Shown: positions 42,228 through 51,099 of the stretch, piece by piece
Numbering within the stretch: position 1 is the stretch's first letter
Layout: every line of letters begins with the position of its first letter
From: Clostridia bacterium
GTDB taxonomy: Bacteria; Bacillota; Clostridia; Peptostreptococcales; Anaerovoracaceae
Direction of reading: 5' to 3'
Length of the DNA: 64,000 nt
Assembly (NCBI GenBank): GCA_030537495.1
Contig: JAUNMH010000003.1
Location: 1 to 64,000 of the forward strand
The notes under the pieces: generated by a model
What the model was told of the DNA's origin: nothing
Databases searched by the model: none
The model's input: the letters and a program-made list of their open reading frames with translations, nothing else
Program-made: the position numbers and the translations under genes

Positions 42228-43787
42228 TTGAGCAATAAAAAGGAAAGAATATACATTGCCATAGATTTGAAATCCTTCTTTGCATCTGTTGAGTGCGTGG
42301 ACCGTGGGCTGGATCCTCTGACTACAAATTTAGTCGTTGCCGATGACAGCAGAACTACTAAGACTATTTGTCTTGCGGTTTCACCATCGCTGAAGGCATA
42401 TGGCGTGTCAGGCCGAGCAAGGCTCTTTGAAGTTGTTCAAAGGGTTAAGGAAGTTAATGCAGGCAGAGCAAACAGAGTGCCAGGTGGAAGGCTCAGTGGT
42501 GAGTCTTATGATGATAATGAACTGAAGTCTGATTCATCCCTTGGGGTTTCATATATTGTGGCTAGACCCAGGATGGCTCAGTATATGAAATATAGCACTA
42601 TGATTCATGGAGTTTATTTGAATTACATTGCGCCAGAAGACATTCATGTATATTCTATAGACGAAGTTTTCATAGACGCAACTGATTACTTGAATACCTA
42701 TCATATGACGGCTCATGAGCTGGCTATGACAATGATAAAGGATGTTCTTTCTCGAACAGGAATAACTGCAACGGCAGGAATAGGAACTAATTTATATTTA
42801 TGCAAAATTGCCATGGACGTTGTGGCTAAGCATGCTGATCCTGACGAGGATGGTGTGAGAATTGCAGAGTTAGATGAAATGACGTATAGGAGGCTTCTTT
42901 GGAATCACAGGCCTTTGACGGATTTCTGGAGAGTCGGAAAAGGAATCGCTCGTAAATTGGAGAAAAATGGGCTATACACCATGGGGGATGTTGCCAGGTG
43001 TTCTATGGGGAAGAAGTCGGATTATTACAATGAAGACTTATTATATAAGCTCTTTGGAGTTAATGCGGAACTTCTCATTGACCACGCATGGGGATGGGAG
43101 CCTGTTACCCTGGCTGACATCAGAGGGTACAAGCCCCAGAGCAATAGCCTAAGCTCCGGGCAGGTTCTTATGGATCCATATGATTGGGAGAAAACTAGGC
43201 TTATTGTAAAGGAAATGACGGAACTTATGACCCTTGATTTAGTAAGAAAGGGCCTCGTTACTGACCAGATAACTCTCACAATTGGATACGATATAGAAAA
43301 TTTAACAAGGCCGGAAATTGCTTCGATATATAAGGGACCTATAACTGTAGATGGTTATGGAAGAAAGGTTCCTAAGCATGCTCATGGAACGGGTAATTTG
43401 GGAAGATACACCTCGTCGACAAAGCTGATTATGGATGAAATGCTCAGACTTTATGACAGAATCACAGACAAGAGGCTTTTGAGTAGGAGGGTAACAGTTG
43501 TCGCAGCTAATCTGATTTCCGAAGCAGAAATAAAGGCAGAGGAGCAAGTTGAACAGCTTAACTTATTTGCCGACTTTGGGACTTCTGAAGGCGGAGTTGA
43601 TTATGAGCAGGCAGGAAAACTAAAGAAAGAGGAAGAAGCTGAACTTGAAAGGGAAAGAAAGGCTCAGCAAGTCATCCTTGATATAAAAAAGAAGTTTGGG
43701 AAAAATGCTGCTCTTAAGGGGATGAATCTTGAAGAGGGCGGAACCACTATAAGTAGAAATAAGCAGATAGGAGGGCACAAGGCGTAA
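42228..43787 (+). CDS. Y-family DNA polymerase (UmuC/UvrX type)
   Basis: A 519-residue translesion DNA polymerase. The palm has the metal-binding Asp in YIAIDLKSFFASVEC and the catalytic SIDEVFID. Helix-hairpin-helix and little-finger regions follow (FWRVGKGIARKLEKNGLYTMGD; then a C-terminal DNA-binding domain around SNSLSSGQVLM). It is longer than Pol IV and matches the UvrX/UmuC group, including the insert that carries the template-guiding region. The start is TTG 42228, with a GGGGG-rich site about eight bases upstream. A LexA box and promoter lie just before, and a YolD-like gene follows by one base. It is therefore a DNA-damage-induced mutagenesis cassette. Confidence 0.93.
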   Translation: MSNKKERIYIAIDLKSFFASVECVDRGLDPLTTNLVVADDSRTTKTICLAVSPSLKAYGVSGRARLFEVVQRVKEVNAGRANRVPGGRLSGESYDDNELKSDSSLGVSYIVARPRMAQYMKYSTMIHGVYLNYIAPEDIHVYSIDEVFIDATDYLNTYHMTAHELAMTMIKDVLSRTGITATAGIGTNLYLCKIAMDVVAKHADPDEDGVRIAELDEMTYRRLLWNHRPLTDFWRVGKGIARKLEKNGLYTMGDVARCSMGKKSDYYNEDLLYKLFGVNAELLIDHAWGWEPVTLADIRGYKPQSNSLSSGQVLMDPYDWEKTRLIVKEMTELMTLDLVRKGLVTDQITLTIGYDIENLTRPEIASIYKGPITVDGYGRKVPKHAHGTGNLGRYTSSTKLIMDEMLRLYDRITDKRLLSRRVTVVAANLISEAEIKAEEQVEQLNLFADFGTSEGGVDYEQAGKLKKEEEAELERERKAQQVILDIKKKFGKNAALKGMNLEEGGTTISRNKQIGGHKA

Positions 43788-43788
43788 G

Positions 43789-44229
43789 ATGGCAGTTAAA
43801 CTGGAACCTACACACAAATATGATGACATAATTGATTTGACTCATTATCAGTCAAGAACCAGAGCACATATGTCATTGACTGATAGGGCGGCTCAGTTCG
43901 GATCCTTTGCAGCTCTCACAGGTCATAAGGAAGCTGTAGCTGAAACGGAAAGGTTTACTGATAAATGGATTGAACTAGATGAAACTGAGAAAATTGCTTT
44001 AGACCGTGGAATTGCAACTATACGTGAGGCCTTGCACACTGTAGAGTTGACGGGAGTATTGCCTTCTGTCTGCATAATATATTTTCAACCGGATGAATAC
44101 AAAGAAGGTGGACGCTATCTGAGATATGAGGGATGCGTGAGAAAAATAAGAGATTTCGAGAGAAGACTTGTATTTGAAGATGGTACGGAGATAGAAATCG
44201 ACAAGATTGTAAGCATTGGGGAAATCTGA
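43789..44229 (+). CDS. YolD-like protein, partner of the Y-family polymerase
   Basis: A 146-residue YolD-family protein. The signature region YDDIIDLTHYQSRTRAHMSLTDRAAQF, followed by FAALTGHKEA, is the classic YolD N-terminus (quoted in parts here: DDIIDLTHYQS, then MSLTDRAAQFGSF). YolD proteins are encoded next to UvrX/DinB-type polymerases in Firmicutes and are thought to play a UmuD-like accessory role. The start codon is one base after the polymerase stop, giving a two-gene SOS operon under the LexA box. Confidence 0.88.
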   Translation: MAVKLEPTHKYDDIIDLTHYQSRTRAHMSLTDRAAQFGSFAALTGHKEAVAETERFTDKWIELDETEKIALDRGIATIREALHTVELTGVLPSVCIIYFQPDEYKEGGRYLRYEGCVRKIRDFERRLVFEDGTEIEIDKIVSIGEI

Positions 44230-44267
44230 AGGCAGGGTAAACTATAGGAGAAAATTCTCTGAATTTA

Positions 44268-44296
44268 TTGAATTTCCCTGCAAAAAAATGTATACT
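44268..44296 (+). promoter_or_regulatory. Predicted promoter of the ATP-grasp/HPt/ECF group
   Basis: TTGAAT (44268-44273) and TATACT (44291-44296) are 17 bases apart, about 40 bases upstream of the start at 44337. Confidence 0.6.
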
Positions 44297-44336
44297 TATT
44301 TCGGTGAAAGCTGAGAGAGAAAGGAACGAAATAGAA

Positions 44337-45842
44337 ATGGGAATATTAGATATATTTAAAAGCAATAAGAACACCGGTAATAAAGCAAATATCGAGGCAT
44401 TAAAAGAACTAGGCTATAGCGAGAACTATATTGTAAAAAACAAAATGGAAAGTCTTAGCCATGAAGATGTGGAATTGCTAAAGGCCGATGAGGAAATCAG
44501 ACTAGTTTCAGAGGTTCTAGTCAAGGCCAAGAAAATGAACTTTGTCGAAGCTTTTGCAAAAGTAAGAAATGCTCAGGAAAACTTTGGACTGAAACCATCT
44601 ATATATGCGTTTAACGGGTTATATCGTAAGAATGATGAAGTTGTTAGAGAATTTGTGGAAAAGAGAGAAGCAAAGCAGAAGAGAGCCGTTAAGAGAATTG
44701 CTCAAGTTGCTGGCTGGACTCTAGAGAAATCAAAAGAAGAAACTGAGAGAGCATATGAAAAGTTCGGCGTTCTTCCAATGGAATACTACACAGAGTTATA
44801 TTACAATCTGACAGATGATGAAATAGCCGCAAAGAAAGAAGAGGAAGAAAAAGAACTTCAGAGATGCATCGACTGGGTAAAGAGCGAGACTGGTTGGACA
44901 GATTATGAGGTAAAACTGCATAGGTACTATTGTAGACTTGCTTTTGGAATTGTAGCTCACGCATATTTCCCTACAAGATGTTGGCAGATGGATGATAAAA
45001 CCCTGAAAACCTTTGCAAGACAGCGCGACAGTAAAAAGCTTAGAGATAAGTACAATGACAACAAACATAATGCACTTCTTGCAAACAAGGTTAAGTTCAA
45101 TATGAACTTTGGGGAGCTTACGGGCAGAAAATTCTGGCTTAACAGAGACACAAGTTACGAAGAATTCCTGGAATTTGTTGACGGACTTGATGTTCTGTTC
45201 TGCAAGCCTGTAAACCTAAGCCATGCAGCAGGGACTAGAAAGGTTAAGGTTGAAGGAGATTTAAGAGCACTTTATGAAGATCTTATTTCACAGCCTAAGA
45301 CTTTAGTAGAAGAATGCGTGAAGCAGCACCATGAGATGAATGAGTTCTATGACAACTCTGTAAATACAGTAAGAATCTTCTGCGTATTAGACAATGATAA
45401 GTTTGTGCCGCTTGCTGGTTTTGTTCGATTTGGCGCTAACGGCGTTGCGGACAATATTGTTGCTGGCGGTGTAGGCTGCGGTCTCGATGTTGAAACCGGA
45501 ACTATCGACACTATGGCTATTGATAAATGGCATGATCTTCATGAAACTCATCCTGTATCAGGCAAGAAATTCGAAGGATTCAAAATCCCTAACTGGGACC
45601 TTGTTCTAGAGGCTGCTGAAAGAGGATTGAGACACATAGAAGGCATCAATTATGTGGGATGGGATATTGCTGTATGCGAGGACAAGGCAGTTCTTATTGA
45701 AGGAAATACACTGCCATCAATTTCTACGTACCAGATGTTCTATGGTTACAAACACGAAGGAAAGAGATACAGATTTAAGAAATATCTTGACAGCGTAGGC
45801 AAGGAAGTTTTGAAGTCGGCTGTTAAGGAAGCGAAAAAATAG
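44337..45842 (+). CDS. Long sugar-transfer-associated ATP-grasp protein
   Basis: A 501-residue paralogue of the protein at 36650. The C-terminal 270 residues carry the ATP-grasp features: NTVRIFCVLDNDKFVPLAGF, DNIVAGGVGCGLDVETG, and YVGWDIAVCEDKAVLIEGN with Glu and Asn for Mg-ATP. The N-terminal 230 residues are a helical, charged extension unique to this copy, with repeated segments starting GYSENYIV, GWTLEKSKEE and GWTDYEVK. These look like short helix-turn repeats. The substrate is unknown. No glycosyltransferase is adjacent. Instead an HPt gene starts ten bases downstream. ATG 44337 is preceded by AAAGGA at longish spacing; a start at 44268 would lie in the promoter. Confidence 0.78.
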   Translation: MGILDIFKSNKNTGNKANIEALKELGYSENYIVKNKMESLSHEDVELLKADEEIRLVSEVLVKAKKMNFVEAFAKVRNAQENFGLKPSIYAFNGLYRKNDEVVREFVEKREAKQKRAVKRIAQVAGWTLEKSKEETERAYEKFGVLPMEYYTELYYNLTDDEIAAKKEEEEKELQRCIDWVKSETGWTDYEVKLHRYYCRLAFGIVAHAYFPTRCWQMDDKTLKTFARQRDSKKLRDKYNDNKHNALLANKVKFNMNFGELTGRKFWLNRDTSYEEFLEFVDGLDVLFCKPVNLSHAAGTRKVKVEGDLRALYEDLISQPKTLVEECVKQHHEMNEFYDNSVNTVRIFCVLDNDKFVPLAGFVRFGANGVADNIVAGGVGCGLDVETGTIDTMAIDKWHDLHETHPVSGKKFEGFKIPNWDLVLEAAERGLRHIEGINYVGWDIAVCEDKAVLIEGNTLPSISTYQMFYGYKHEGKRYRFKKYLDSVGKEVLKSAVKEAKK

Positions 45843-45851
45843 GAGGCTTTA

Positions 45852-46202
45852 ATGAATATACAAGAGTGCTATGAAGCAATTGGCGGAAGCTATGAGGAAG
45901 CAAAGGGCAGGCTACAGATGGACGCACTTATAGAAAAATTCGCACGCATGTTTATTAGCGATGAGAGCTATTCACAGTTAGTTGATGCTATGGAGAAAAA
46001 GGATGTGGATGCAGCATTTCGTGCAGCTCATACAATGAAGGGTGTCTGTCAGAACTTAAGCTTTACTGAACTCGGGAAAGTTTCTTCAGATGTTACGGAA
46101 TTTTTACGCAGTGGAAATATGGAAGATGCAGGAAAGCTTATGCCTGAGCTTGTAAGCTCATATAAGAAGACAATTTCAGCATTGAAAGAACTGGGGGAAT
46201 AG
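45852..46202 (+). CDS. Stand-alone HPt phosphotransfer protein
   Basis: A 116-residue four-helix phosphotransfer domain. The phosphorylated His is His60 in RAAHTMKGVCQNL, matching the HxxKG signature. HPt proteins shuttle phosphate between the receiver of a hybrid kinase and a final response regulator. None is encoded here. The only hybrid kinase in the window (1340-3541) lacks its own HPt and is 42 kb away, so a link is possible but speculative. GGAGG precedes the ATG. The ECF S-component gene starts one base after its stop. Confidence 0.9.
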   Translation: MNIQECYEAIGGSYEEAKGRLQMDALIEKFARMFISDESYSQLVDAMEKKDVDAAFRAAHTMKGVCQNLSFTELGKVSSDVTEFLRSGNMEDAGKLMPELVSSYKKTISALKELGE

Positions 46203-46203
46203 T

Positions 46204-47046
46204 ATGCGAAATCAGAAAACTCTTGAATTAGTCCTAACGGCTATATTTTCTGCCATTATTGTACTTATGGCATTTACGCCTCTTGGATATATTCCGCTAG
46301 TCGTAATTAATGCGACTATTATACATGTGCCTGTAATTATTGGTTCCCTATTTTGCGGACCTAAGAAGGGCGCTTTTATGGGTTTTGTTTTTGGCTTGAC
46401 GAGCTTTATTAAGAATACTATTATGCCGTCTTCACTTTCGGCTTTTGTGTTCTCTCCAGTTCTTGCATCAAGCATGATTGGTGTTTCGGGAATTTTTAAG
46501 AGTGCAGCAATATGCTTTATTCCAAGAATCCTTGTTGGCGTAGTTCCTTACTTTGTATTCCTAGGTGTTAGAAAGCTTCTTGGAAATAGCAAGGAAAATA
46601 AGAGCGGAGCTCTCATATTAAATATTGTAATTTCAGTTCTTCTAGGATTCGGACTTGAAAAGTTCATGCTTAAATCTGCGGGAGAAAATGCTTCAGCTAC
46701 TGTATTCATTGTGATTGCAGTTGTTGTAGCTGCCGCCTTGTTCTTTGTTCTGAATAAGGTTGTAGGATCAAGCAAACCTGCCCTAATCGCATTCATATAT
46801 GCGGGAATTTCAGGAGCTTTTGTAAATACATTACTTGTAATGTCGGGAATCTATATTTTCTACAAGGACGCCTATGCAAATGCTTTAAGTGTTAATCCAG
46901 CTGAAGTTATCGGAATCATCGGTGGAGTTATCAGCTTTAACGGAGTAATTGAAGCTATAGTTGCAGCTGTAATTGTTGCCGGGGTGGGAGTAGTCCTTCA
47001 GAAGGTTAAACCTATTGACTTTCCTAAGGTAAAAACTCAGAAGTAA
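46204..47046 (+). CDS. ECF transporter S component
   Basis: A 280-residue membrane protein with eight or so helices and the ECF substrate-binding pattern: LVLTAIFSAIIVLMAFTPLG, then INATIIHVPVIIGSLFCGPK. It binds a vitamin or similar micronutrient and works with a shared EcfAA'T energising module encoded elsewhere. Features such as GPKKGAFMGFVFGLTSF and VNPAEVIGIIGG resemble S components of unassigned or pantothenate-like type. The substrate is not determined. It is longer than average because of an inserted helical pair in the middle. It is translationally adjacent to the HPt gene. Confidence 0.82.
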   Translation: MRNQKTLELVLTAIFSAIIVLMAFTPLGYIPLVVINATIIHVPVIIGSLFCGPKKGAFMGFVFGLTSFIKNTIMPSSLSAFVFSPVLASSMIGVSGIFKSAAICFIPRILVGVVPYFVFLGVRKLLGNSKENKSGALILNIVISVLLGFGLEKFMLKSAGENASATVFIVIAVVVAAALFFVLNKVVGSSKPALIAFIYAGISGAFVNTLLVMSGIYIFYKDAYANALSVNPAEVIGIIGGVISFNGVIEAIVAAVIVAGVGVVLQKVKPIDFPKVKTQK

Positions 47047-47087
47047 AAAGTCAAAAGTAAAGTTGAATTTTATATTGATTTTGTAAG

Positions 47088-47115
47088 GTCTGCCTGTGTA
47101 TTCGGGCAGGCTTTT
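47088..47115 (+). terminator. Probable terminator after the ECF gene
   Basis: GTCTGCC and GGCAGGC form a 7-bp stem with a ten-base loop, followed by TTTTGTG. It lies only 20 bases before the MocR start. Confidence 0.5.
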
Positions 47116-47131
47116 GTGTTATTATAAGACT

Positions 47132-48622
47132 ATGAAACAAAGTATATATATTAGTGTAGATCACAATTTAAAAACACCTATTTATCTGCAGATTGCAACA
47201 GGAGTCAGGAACCTTATCCTTAGTGGGACTTTGCCACCAGGATGTACGCTTCCTTCAGAGAGAACTTTAGCACAGCAGCTTTCTGTTCACAGAAACACTG
47301 TGGTAAAAGCCTATAACGAACTTAAAGCTGATGGAGTCATTACATCCTCGCAGGGCAGAGGCTATACTGTAGAGGGAAGTCTTAAGGCGGAAAATTTTCA
47401 AGGAAGTAAGAGTAAGGCTGTAAACTGGACATCACAGATTAAAAATGAGTTTCAGGACATGGAGGTGACCTTTGACAGGCTCTATGAAAAGTCCAGTGAT
47501 ACTAAATCCATTTCCCTTGGAAGTGGTATAGCTAGTCCTGACATATTTAATGTTGAGCGAGTGGCAGAGGATATTGCTAATATTCTTAATTCCAAAGACA
47601 GTGGCCTGTATTTTTATAGTACTCATAAGGGTGACCGGGAACTGAGAAAGCAATTAGGGTTTTTCCTTGCATCTAAAGGGATAGACGCAGGAACTTCTGA
47701 GATTCAGGTGCTTAAGGAAACTAATCAGGCCATGGACTATATTGTAACCCTGCTTTTATCGCCGGGAGATTATGTAATTATGGAAGAACCTGTTTCTCCT
47801 GATGTGTTCAGAGCCGTGGAGCTGGCAGGAGGAAAAATATTAACTCTTCCTGTCGATGAAGAAGGAATTAGAGTTGATATGCTTGAGCCTTTAGTCATTC
47901 AGTATAAGCCAAGGTTCATCTTCGTCAATGCAAGCTTCCACGACCCGACAGGAGCATTGCTCAGTGAAAAACGAAAGAAAAAGATTCTGGAGATTTCCTA
48001 TAAGTATAGAGTTCCTGTTGTTGAAGAGGACGCTGCGTCAGAACTTGTATATGAGGGAGACCGAGTTTTGCCTATAAAGGCATATGATTATCTCAACAAT
48101 GTAATATACATATATTCATTCCAACTGACCTTTATGCCTGGAGTTTCTCTGACTTTTGTAGTAGCAGATAAGATGCTCATAGAAAATCTGGGAGCTTTGG
48201 TATCTGTGCGAATGGTAGCCAATGACTGGTTGCCACAGAAACTACTGGCTGGTTACCTGAAGGATGGAAGTTACTATACTATGATGGACAAGCTAAGAGA
48301 GGATTATGGAACTAAACAGGCTTTGATGTGCAGAAAGCTGGACAAGATGAAAGATTTGGGCATTGAGTACAGCAGGCCAAAGGGCGGAGTGTACATATGG
48401 TGTAAGCTGCCAGACGGAGTGGACAGCAGGGAATTGACACAGGTTGCTAGGCGCAGAGGAATTGTTTTACTTCCTGGCCATGTTTTTTTCCCAAAGAAAA
48501 ACGGAGGAAGGAATTATTTAAGACTGAATTATTCATTTGAACCATTGGAAAGACTGGATTCTGGCATGGACATTCTCAAGGAATCCATCGAGGAAATACT
48601 GGCACACGAAAAGTCAAAGTAA
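47132..48622 (+). CDS. MocR/GntR-type PLP-dependent transcriptional regulator
   Basis: A 496-residue protein. Residues 1-80 form a GntR winged helix (TPIYLQIATGVRNLILSG, then PPGCTLPSERTLAQQLSVHR). Residues about 110-496 form an aminotransferase class I-like domain with KETNQAMDYIVTLLL and NASFHDPTGALLSEKRK. The PLP-binding Lys is usually in a SFSKxxxPG-type motif; here the region reads YIYSFQLTFMPGVSLTF, with Gln where Lys is expected, so covalent PLP binding is doubtful. MocR proteins regulate vitamin B6, amino acid or osmolyte genes. The start ATG has no Shine-Dalgarno and lies about seven bases after a TATTAT box, so it may be leaderless. Confidence 0.82.
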   Translation: MKQSIYISVDHNLKTPIYLQIATGVRNLILSGTLPPGCTLPSERTLAQQLSVHRNTVVKAYNELKADGVITSSQGRGYTVEGSLKAENFQGSKSKAVNWTSQIKNEFQDMEVTFDRLYEKSSDTKSISLGSGIASPDIFNVERVAEDIANILNSKDSGLYFYSTHKGDRELRKQLGFFLASKGIDAGTSEIQVLKETNQAMDYIVTLLLSPGDYVIMEEPVSPDVFRAVELAGGKILTLPVDEEGIRVDMLEPLVIQYKPRFIFVNASFHDPTGALLSEKRKKKILEISYKYRVPVVEEDAASELVYEGDRVLPIKAYDYLNNVIYIYSFQLTFMPGVSLTFVVADKMLIENLGALVSVRMVANDWLPQKLLAGYLKDGSYYTMMDKLREDYGTKQALMCRKLDKMKDLGIEYSRPKGGVYIWCKLPDGVDSRELTQVARRRGIVLLPGHVFFPKKNGGRNYLRLNYSFEPLERLDSGMDILKESIEEILAHEKSK

Positions 48623-48732
48623 CTGGTACTTTAGTTTTTGAATTAGTGTAGTAAAATGAGGGCAAGAGAAAACGTAAAAGAATCTGTTTTCATAAAAAAA
48701 GAGAGACAGAGAAATTAAAGGAGGACAAAAAA

Positions 48733-49728
48733 ATGGCTGTAAATTTAAAAGGTAGAAGTTTCTTAACACTAATGGATTTCACTCCTGAAGAAATCAGATA
48801 CATGCTTGACTTAGCTCACGATCTTAAGTCAAAGAAAAGAGCAGGAATCCATAACAAGGTATTAGATGGAAAGAACATCGTTCTTTTATTCGAAAAGACT
48901 TCAACTAGAACTAGATGTGCTTTCGAAGTAGCTGCTATGGATGAAGGCGCTGGCGTTACTTTCTTAGATTCAGGAAGCTCACAGATGGGTAAAAAAGAAT
49001 CCATGGAAGATACAGCTAAGGTTCTTGGAAGATTCTACGATGGTATCGAATACAGAGGTTTCGATCAGGAAGTTGTAGAAGGATTAGCTAAGTACGCAGG
49101 AGTTCCTGTATGGAACGGTCTTACTGACGTTGACCACCCAACTCAGATTCTTGCTGACCTTATGACAATCGAAGAACACTGCGCTAAACCTTTAAACAGA
49201 GTTAAGGTTGTATTCAGCGGAGACATCAGAAACAACATGAGCTACGCTTGGATGTATGGATGCGCTAAGATGGGTATGCACTATGTAGCATACGGTCCTG
49301 ATGAATTAATGGCTGAATTAGACCAGGATGTAATCGCAAAGGTACAGGAAGTTGCTAAGACAACTGGAGCAGTTATCGAAGTATCCTCAGACCCTAAGAG
49401 CCTTGAAGGTGCAGATGTAATCTACGCTGACGTTTGGGCTTCAATGGGTGAAGAAGCTGAAATTCCTGAAAGAGTAAGACTTCTAACTCCATTTAAGGTA
49501 ACTGAAGAATTAATGGCTTCAACTGGTAACCCTGATTGCTTATTCATGCACTGCTTACCTTCATTCCATGACTTTGAAACTAAGATGGCAAAGAGCCAGA
49601 TGGAATTAGGATTCGACATCCGTGAAGTAACTGATGAAGTATTCAGAAGCAAGAACTCAGTAGTATTCGACGAAGCAGAAAACAGAATGCACACAATTAA
49701 GGCAGTAATCGTTGCTACTATCGCTTAA
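48733..49728 (+). CDS. arcB: Ornithine carbamoyltransferase, catabolic context
   Basis: A 331-residue enzyme. The carbamoyl-phosphate loop is EKTSTRTRCAFEVAA. HPTQILAD and the ornithine-binding motif HCLPSFHD are present. It interconverts citrulline + phosphate and ornithine + carbamoyl phosphate. Being first in a run with arginine deiminase and carbamate kinase, it is most likely the catabolic enzyme of the arginine deiminase pathway, although sequence alone does not separate it from biosynthetic ArgF. GGAGG is nine bases upstream. The order is B-A-C rather than the more common A-B-C, and no arcD antiporter is present. Codon use suggests high expression. Confidence 0.93.
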   Translation: MAVNLKGRSFLTLMDFTPEEIRYMLDLAHDLKSKKRAGIHNKVLDGKNIVLLFEKTSTRTRCAFEVAAMDEGAGVTFLDSGSSQMGKKESMEDTAKVLGRFYDGIEYRGFDQEVVEGLAKYAGVPVWNGLTDVDHPTQILADLMTIEEHCAKPLNRVKVVFSGDIRNNMSYAWMYGCAKMGMHYVAYGPDELMAELDQDVIAKVQEVAKTTGAVIEVSSDPKSLEGADVIYADVWASMGEEAEIPERVRLLTPFKVTEELMASTGNPDCLFMHCLPSFHDFETKMAKSQMELGFDIREVTDEVFRSKNSVVFDEAENRMHTIKAVIVATIA

Positions 49729-49783
49729 TTAGATCGACAATAGAATATAGAATAGACTGTAAAATAGAGAGACATAAAGAATG

Positions 49784-49822
49784 AAGAGATTTATCTCTTT
49801 CGCGTAATGCGCGAGAAGGAGG
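49784..49822 (+). promoter_or_regulatory. Two competing hairpins at the arcA ribosome-binding site
   Basis: AAGAG (49784-49788) pairs with CTCTT (49795-49799). TTTCGCG (49798-49804) pairs with CGCGAGA (49810-49816). The two stems share 49798-49799, so full forms exclude each other. The second touches the AAGGAGG site at 49816-49822. Confidence 0.5.
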
Positions 49823-49830
49823 ATTATATA

Positions 49831-51054
49831 ATGTATCCTGGAATTCATAATTTTTCCGAAATCGGAAAATTGAACAAGGTTCTGTTGCACAGACCGGGCA
49901 GAGAATTAGAAAAGCTTACACCGAGCAACTTCGAAAGATTGTTGTTCGATGATATTCCGTACTTAAAGGTTGCTCAGGAAGAACATGATCACTTTGCACA
50001 GGTTCTTCGCGATAATGGCGTTGAAGTATGCTACTATCAGACAGAAACTGCAAAGGCACTAGCAGATGCTAAGATTAGAGAAAACTTTGTTAAGGAATTT
50101 GTAGAGCTTAGCCCTATCCACTCTGATGCACGCAGAGAAGAAATCACACAGTATCTTCTTTCCAAGGATCCTGAAGCATTGGTTGAATCATGTATCGCAG
50201 GTATCTTCAATGAAGAAATTCAGCACTTATCCAAGCGTTCACTTATTGACGCTGTTGGCAGTGATGAAGAAGAATTTGCAAGCGATCCTATGCCTAACCT
50301 ATACTTCACAAGAGACCCAGGTGCTTGCGTAGGTAATGGTATTAACATTCACCATATGAGCACACCGGCAAGAAGAAGAGAAGCTTTACTTCTTAAGTAC
50401 ATGACAATGTACAACAGAGATTTTGCAGTTGAAGATACACCAATGTGGTACGATGTATATGGCAACTACTCAATTGAAGGTGGAGACGTTCTTGTGCTTT
50501 CAAAGGACATCGTTGCAGTAGGATTCTCACAGAGAACTACATTAGCTGGAATCGAATGCTTTGCTAACAATCTACTTAGAAATTCAGACTTCAAGAAGGT
50601 TCTTGTATTTGAAATTCCTAAGTGCAGAGCTTTCATGCACCTTGATACAGTATTCACAATGGTTGACTACGATAAGTTTACTATTCACCCTGAAATCGAA
50701 GGACCTTTAGGAGTATATGAAATTACTCTTGGAAGCGACGGAGAACTTAAGTTTAATGCAATGAAGGACGAACTTCATAAGGTTCTTGCTCTTGAACTAG
50801 GATTACCTGCAGTTGAACTTCTTCGTTGTGGTGGCGGCGATCTTATTGCTGCACAGAGAGAACAGTGGAATGACGGTTCAAATACACTGTGTATCGCTCC
50901 AGGAACAGTAGTAACTTACGAAAGAAACTACGTAACTAACGACCTACTTGATAAGAAGGGAATCAAAGTACTTCAGATTCCAAGTGCGGAATTATCAAGA
51001 GGTAGAGGCGGCCCAAGATGTATGTCATGCCCTGTTAACAGAGATGACCTGTAA
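49831..51054 (+). CDS. arcA: Arginine deiminase
   Basis: A 407-residue enzyme hydrolysing arginine to citrulline and ammonia. Motifs include the N-terminal KVLLHRPGRELEKLTP, FTRDPGACVG, EGGDVLVLS, HLDTVFTMVD and the catalytic Cys at the C-terminus in RGGPRCMSCPVNRD. The length is normal. ATG 49831 has GAAGGAGG nine bases upstream; a start at 49807 lies in a hairpin and is rejected. It is the middle gene of arcB-arcA-arcC. Together these yield one ATP per arginine and raise pH. The 102-base gap before it holds two competing hairpins, which may set its translation or mark an RNA processing site. Confidence 0.96.
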   Translation: MYPGIHNFSEIGKLNKVLLHRPGRELEKLTPSNFERLLFDDIPYLKVAQEEHDHFAQVLRDNGVEVCYYQTETAKALADAKIRENFVKEFVELSPIHSDARREEITQYLLSKDPEALVESCIAGIFNEEIQHLSKRSLIDAVGSDEEEFASDPMPNLYFTRDPGACVGNGINIHHMSTPARRREALLLKYMTMYNRDFAVEDTPMWYDVYGNYSIEGGDVLVLSKDIVAVGFSQRTTLAGIECFANNLLRNSDFKKVLVFEIPKCRAFMHLDTVFTMVDYDKFTIHPEIEGPLGVYEITLGSDGELKFNAMKDELHKVLALELGLPAVELLRCGGGDLIAAQREQWNDGSNTLCIAPGTVVTYERNYVTNDLLDKKGIKVLQIPSAELSRGRGGPRCMSCPVNRDDL

Positions 51055-51099
51055 GGCAGCCTAACGTAAATGATTTGATTTAAGAGAGGATTAAACAAT

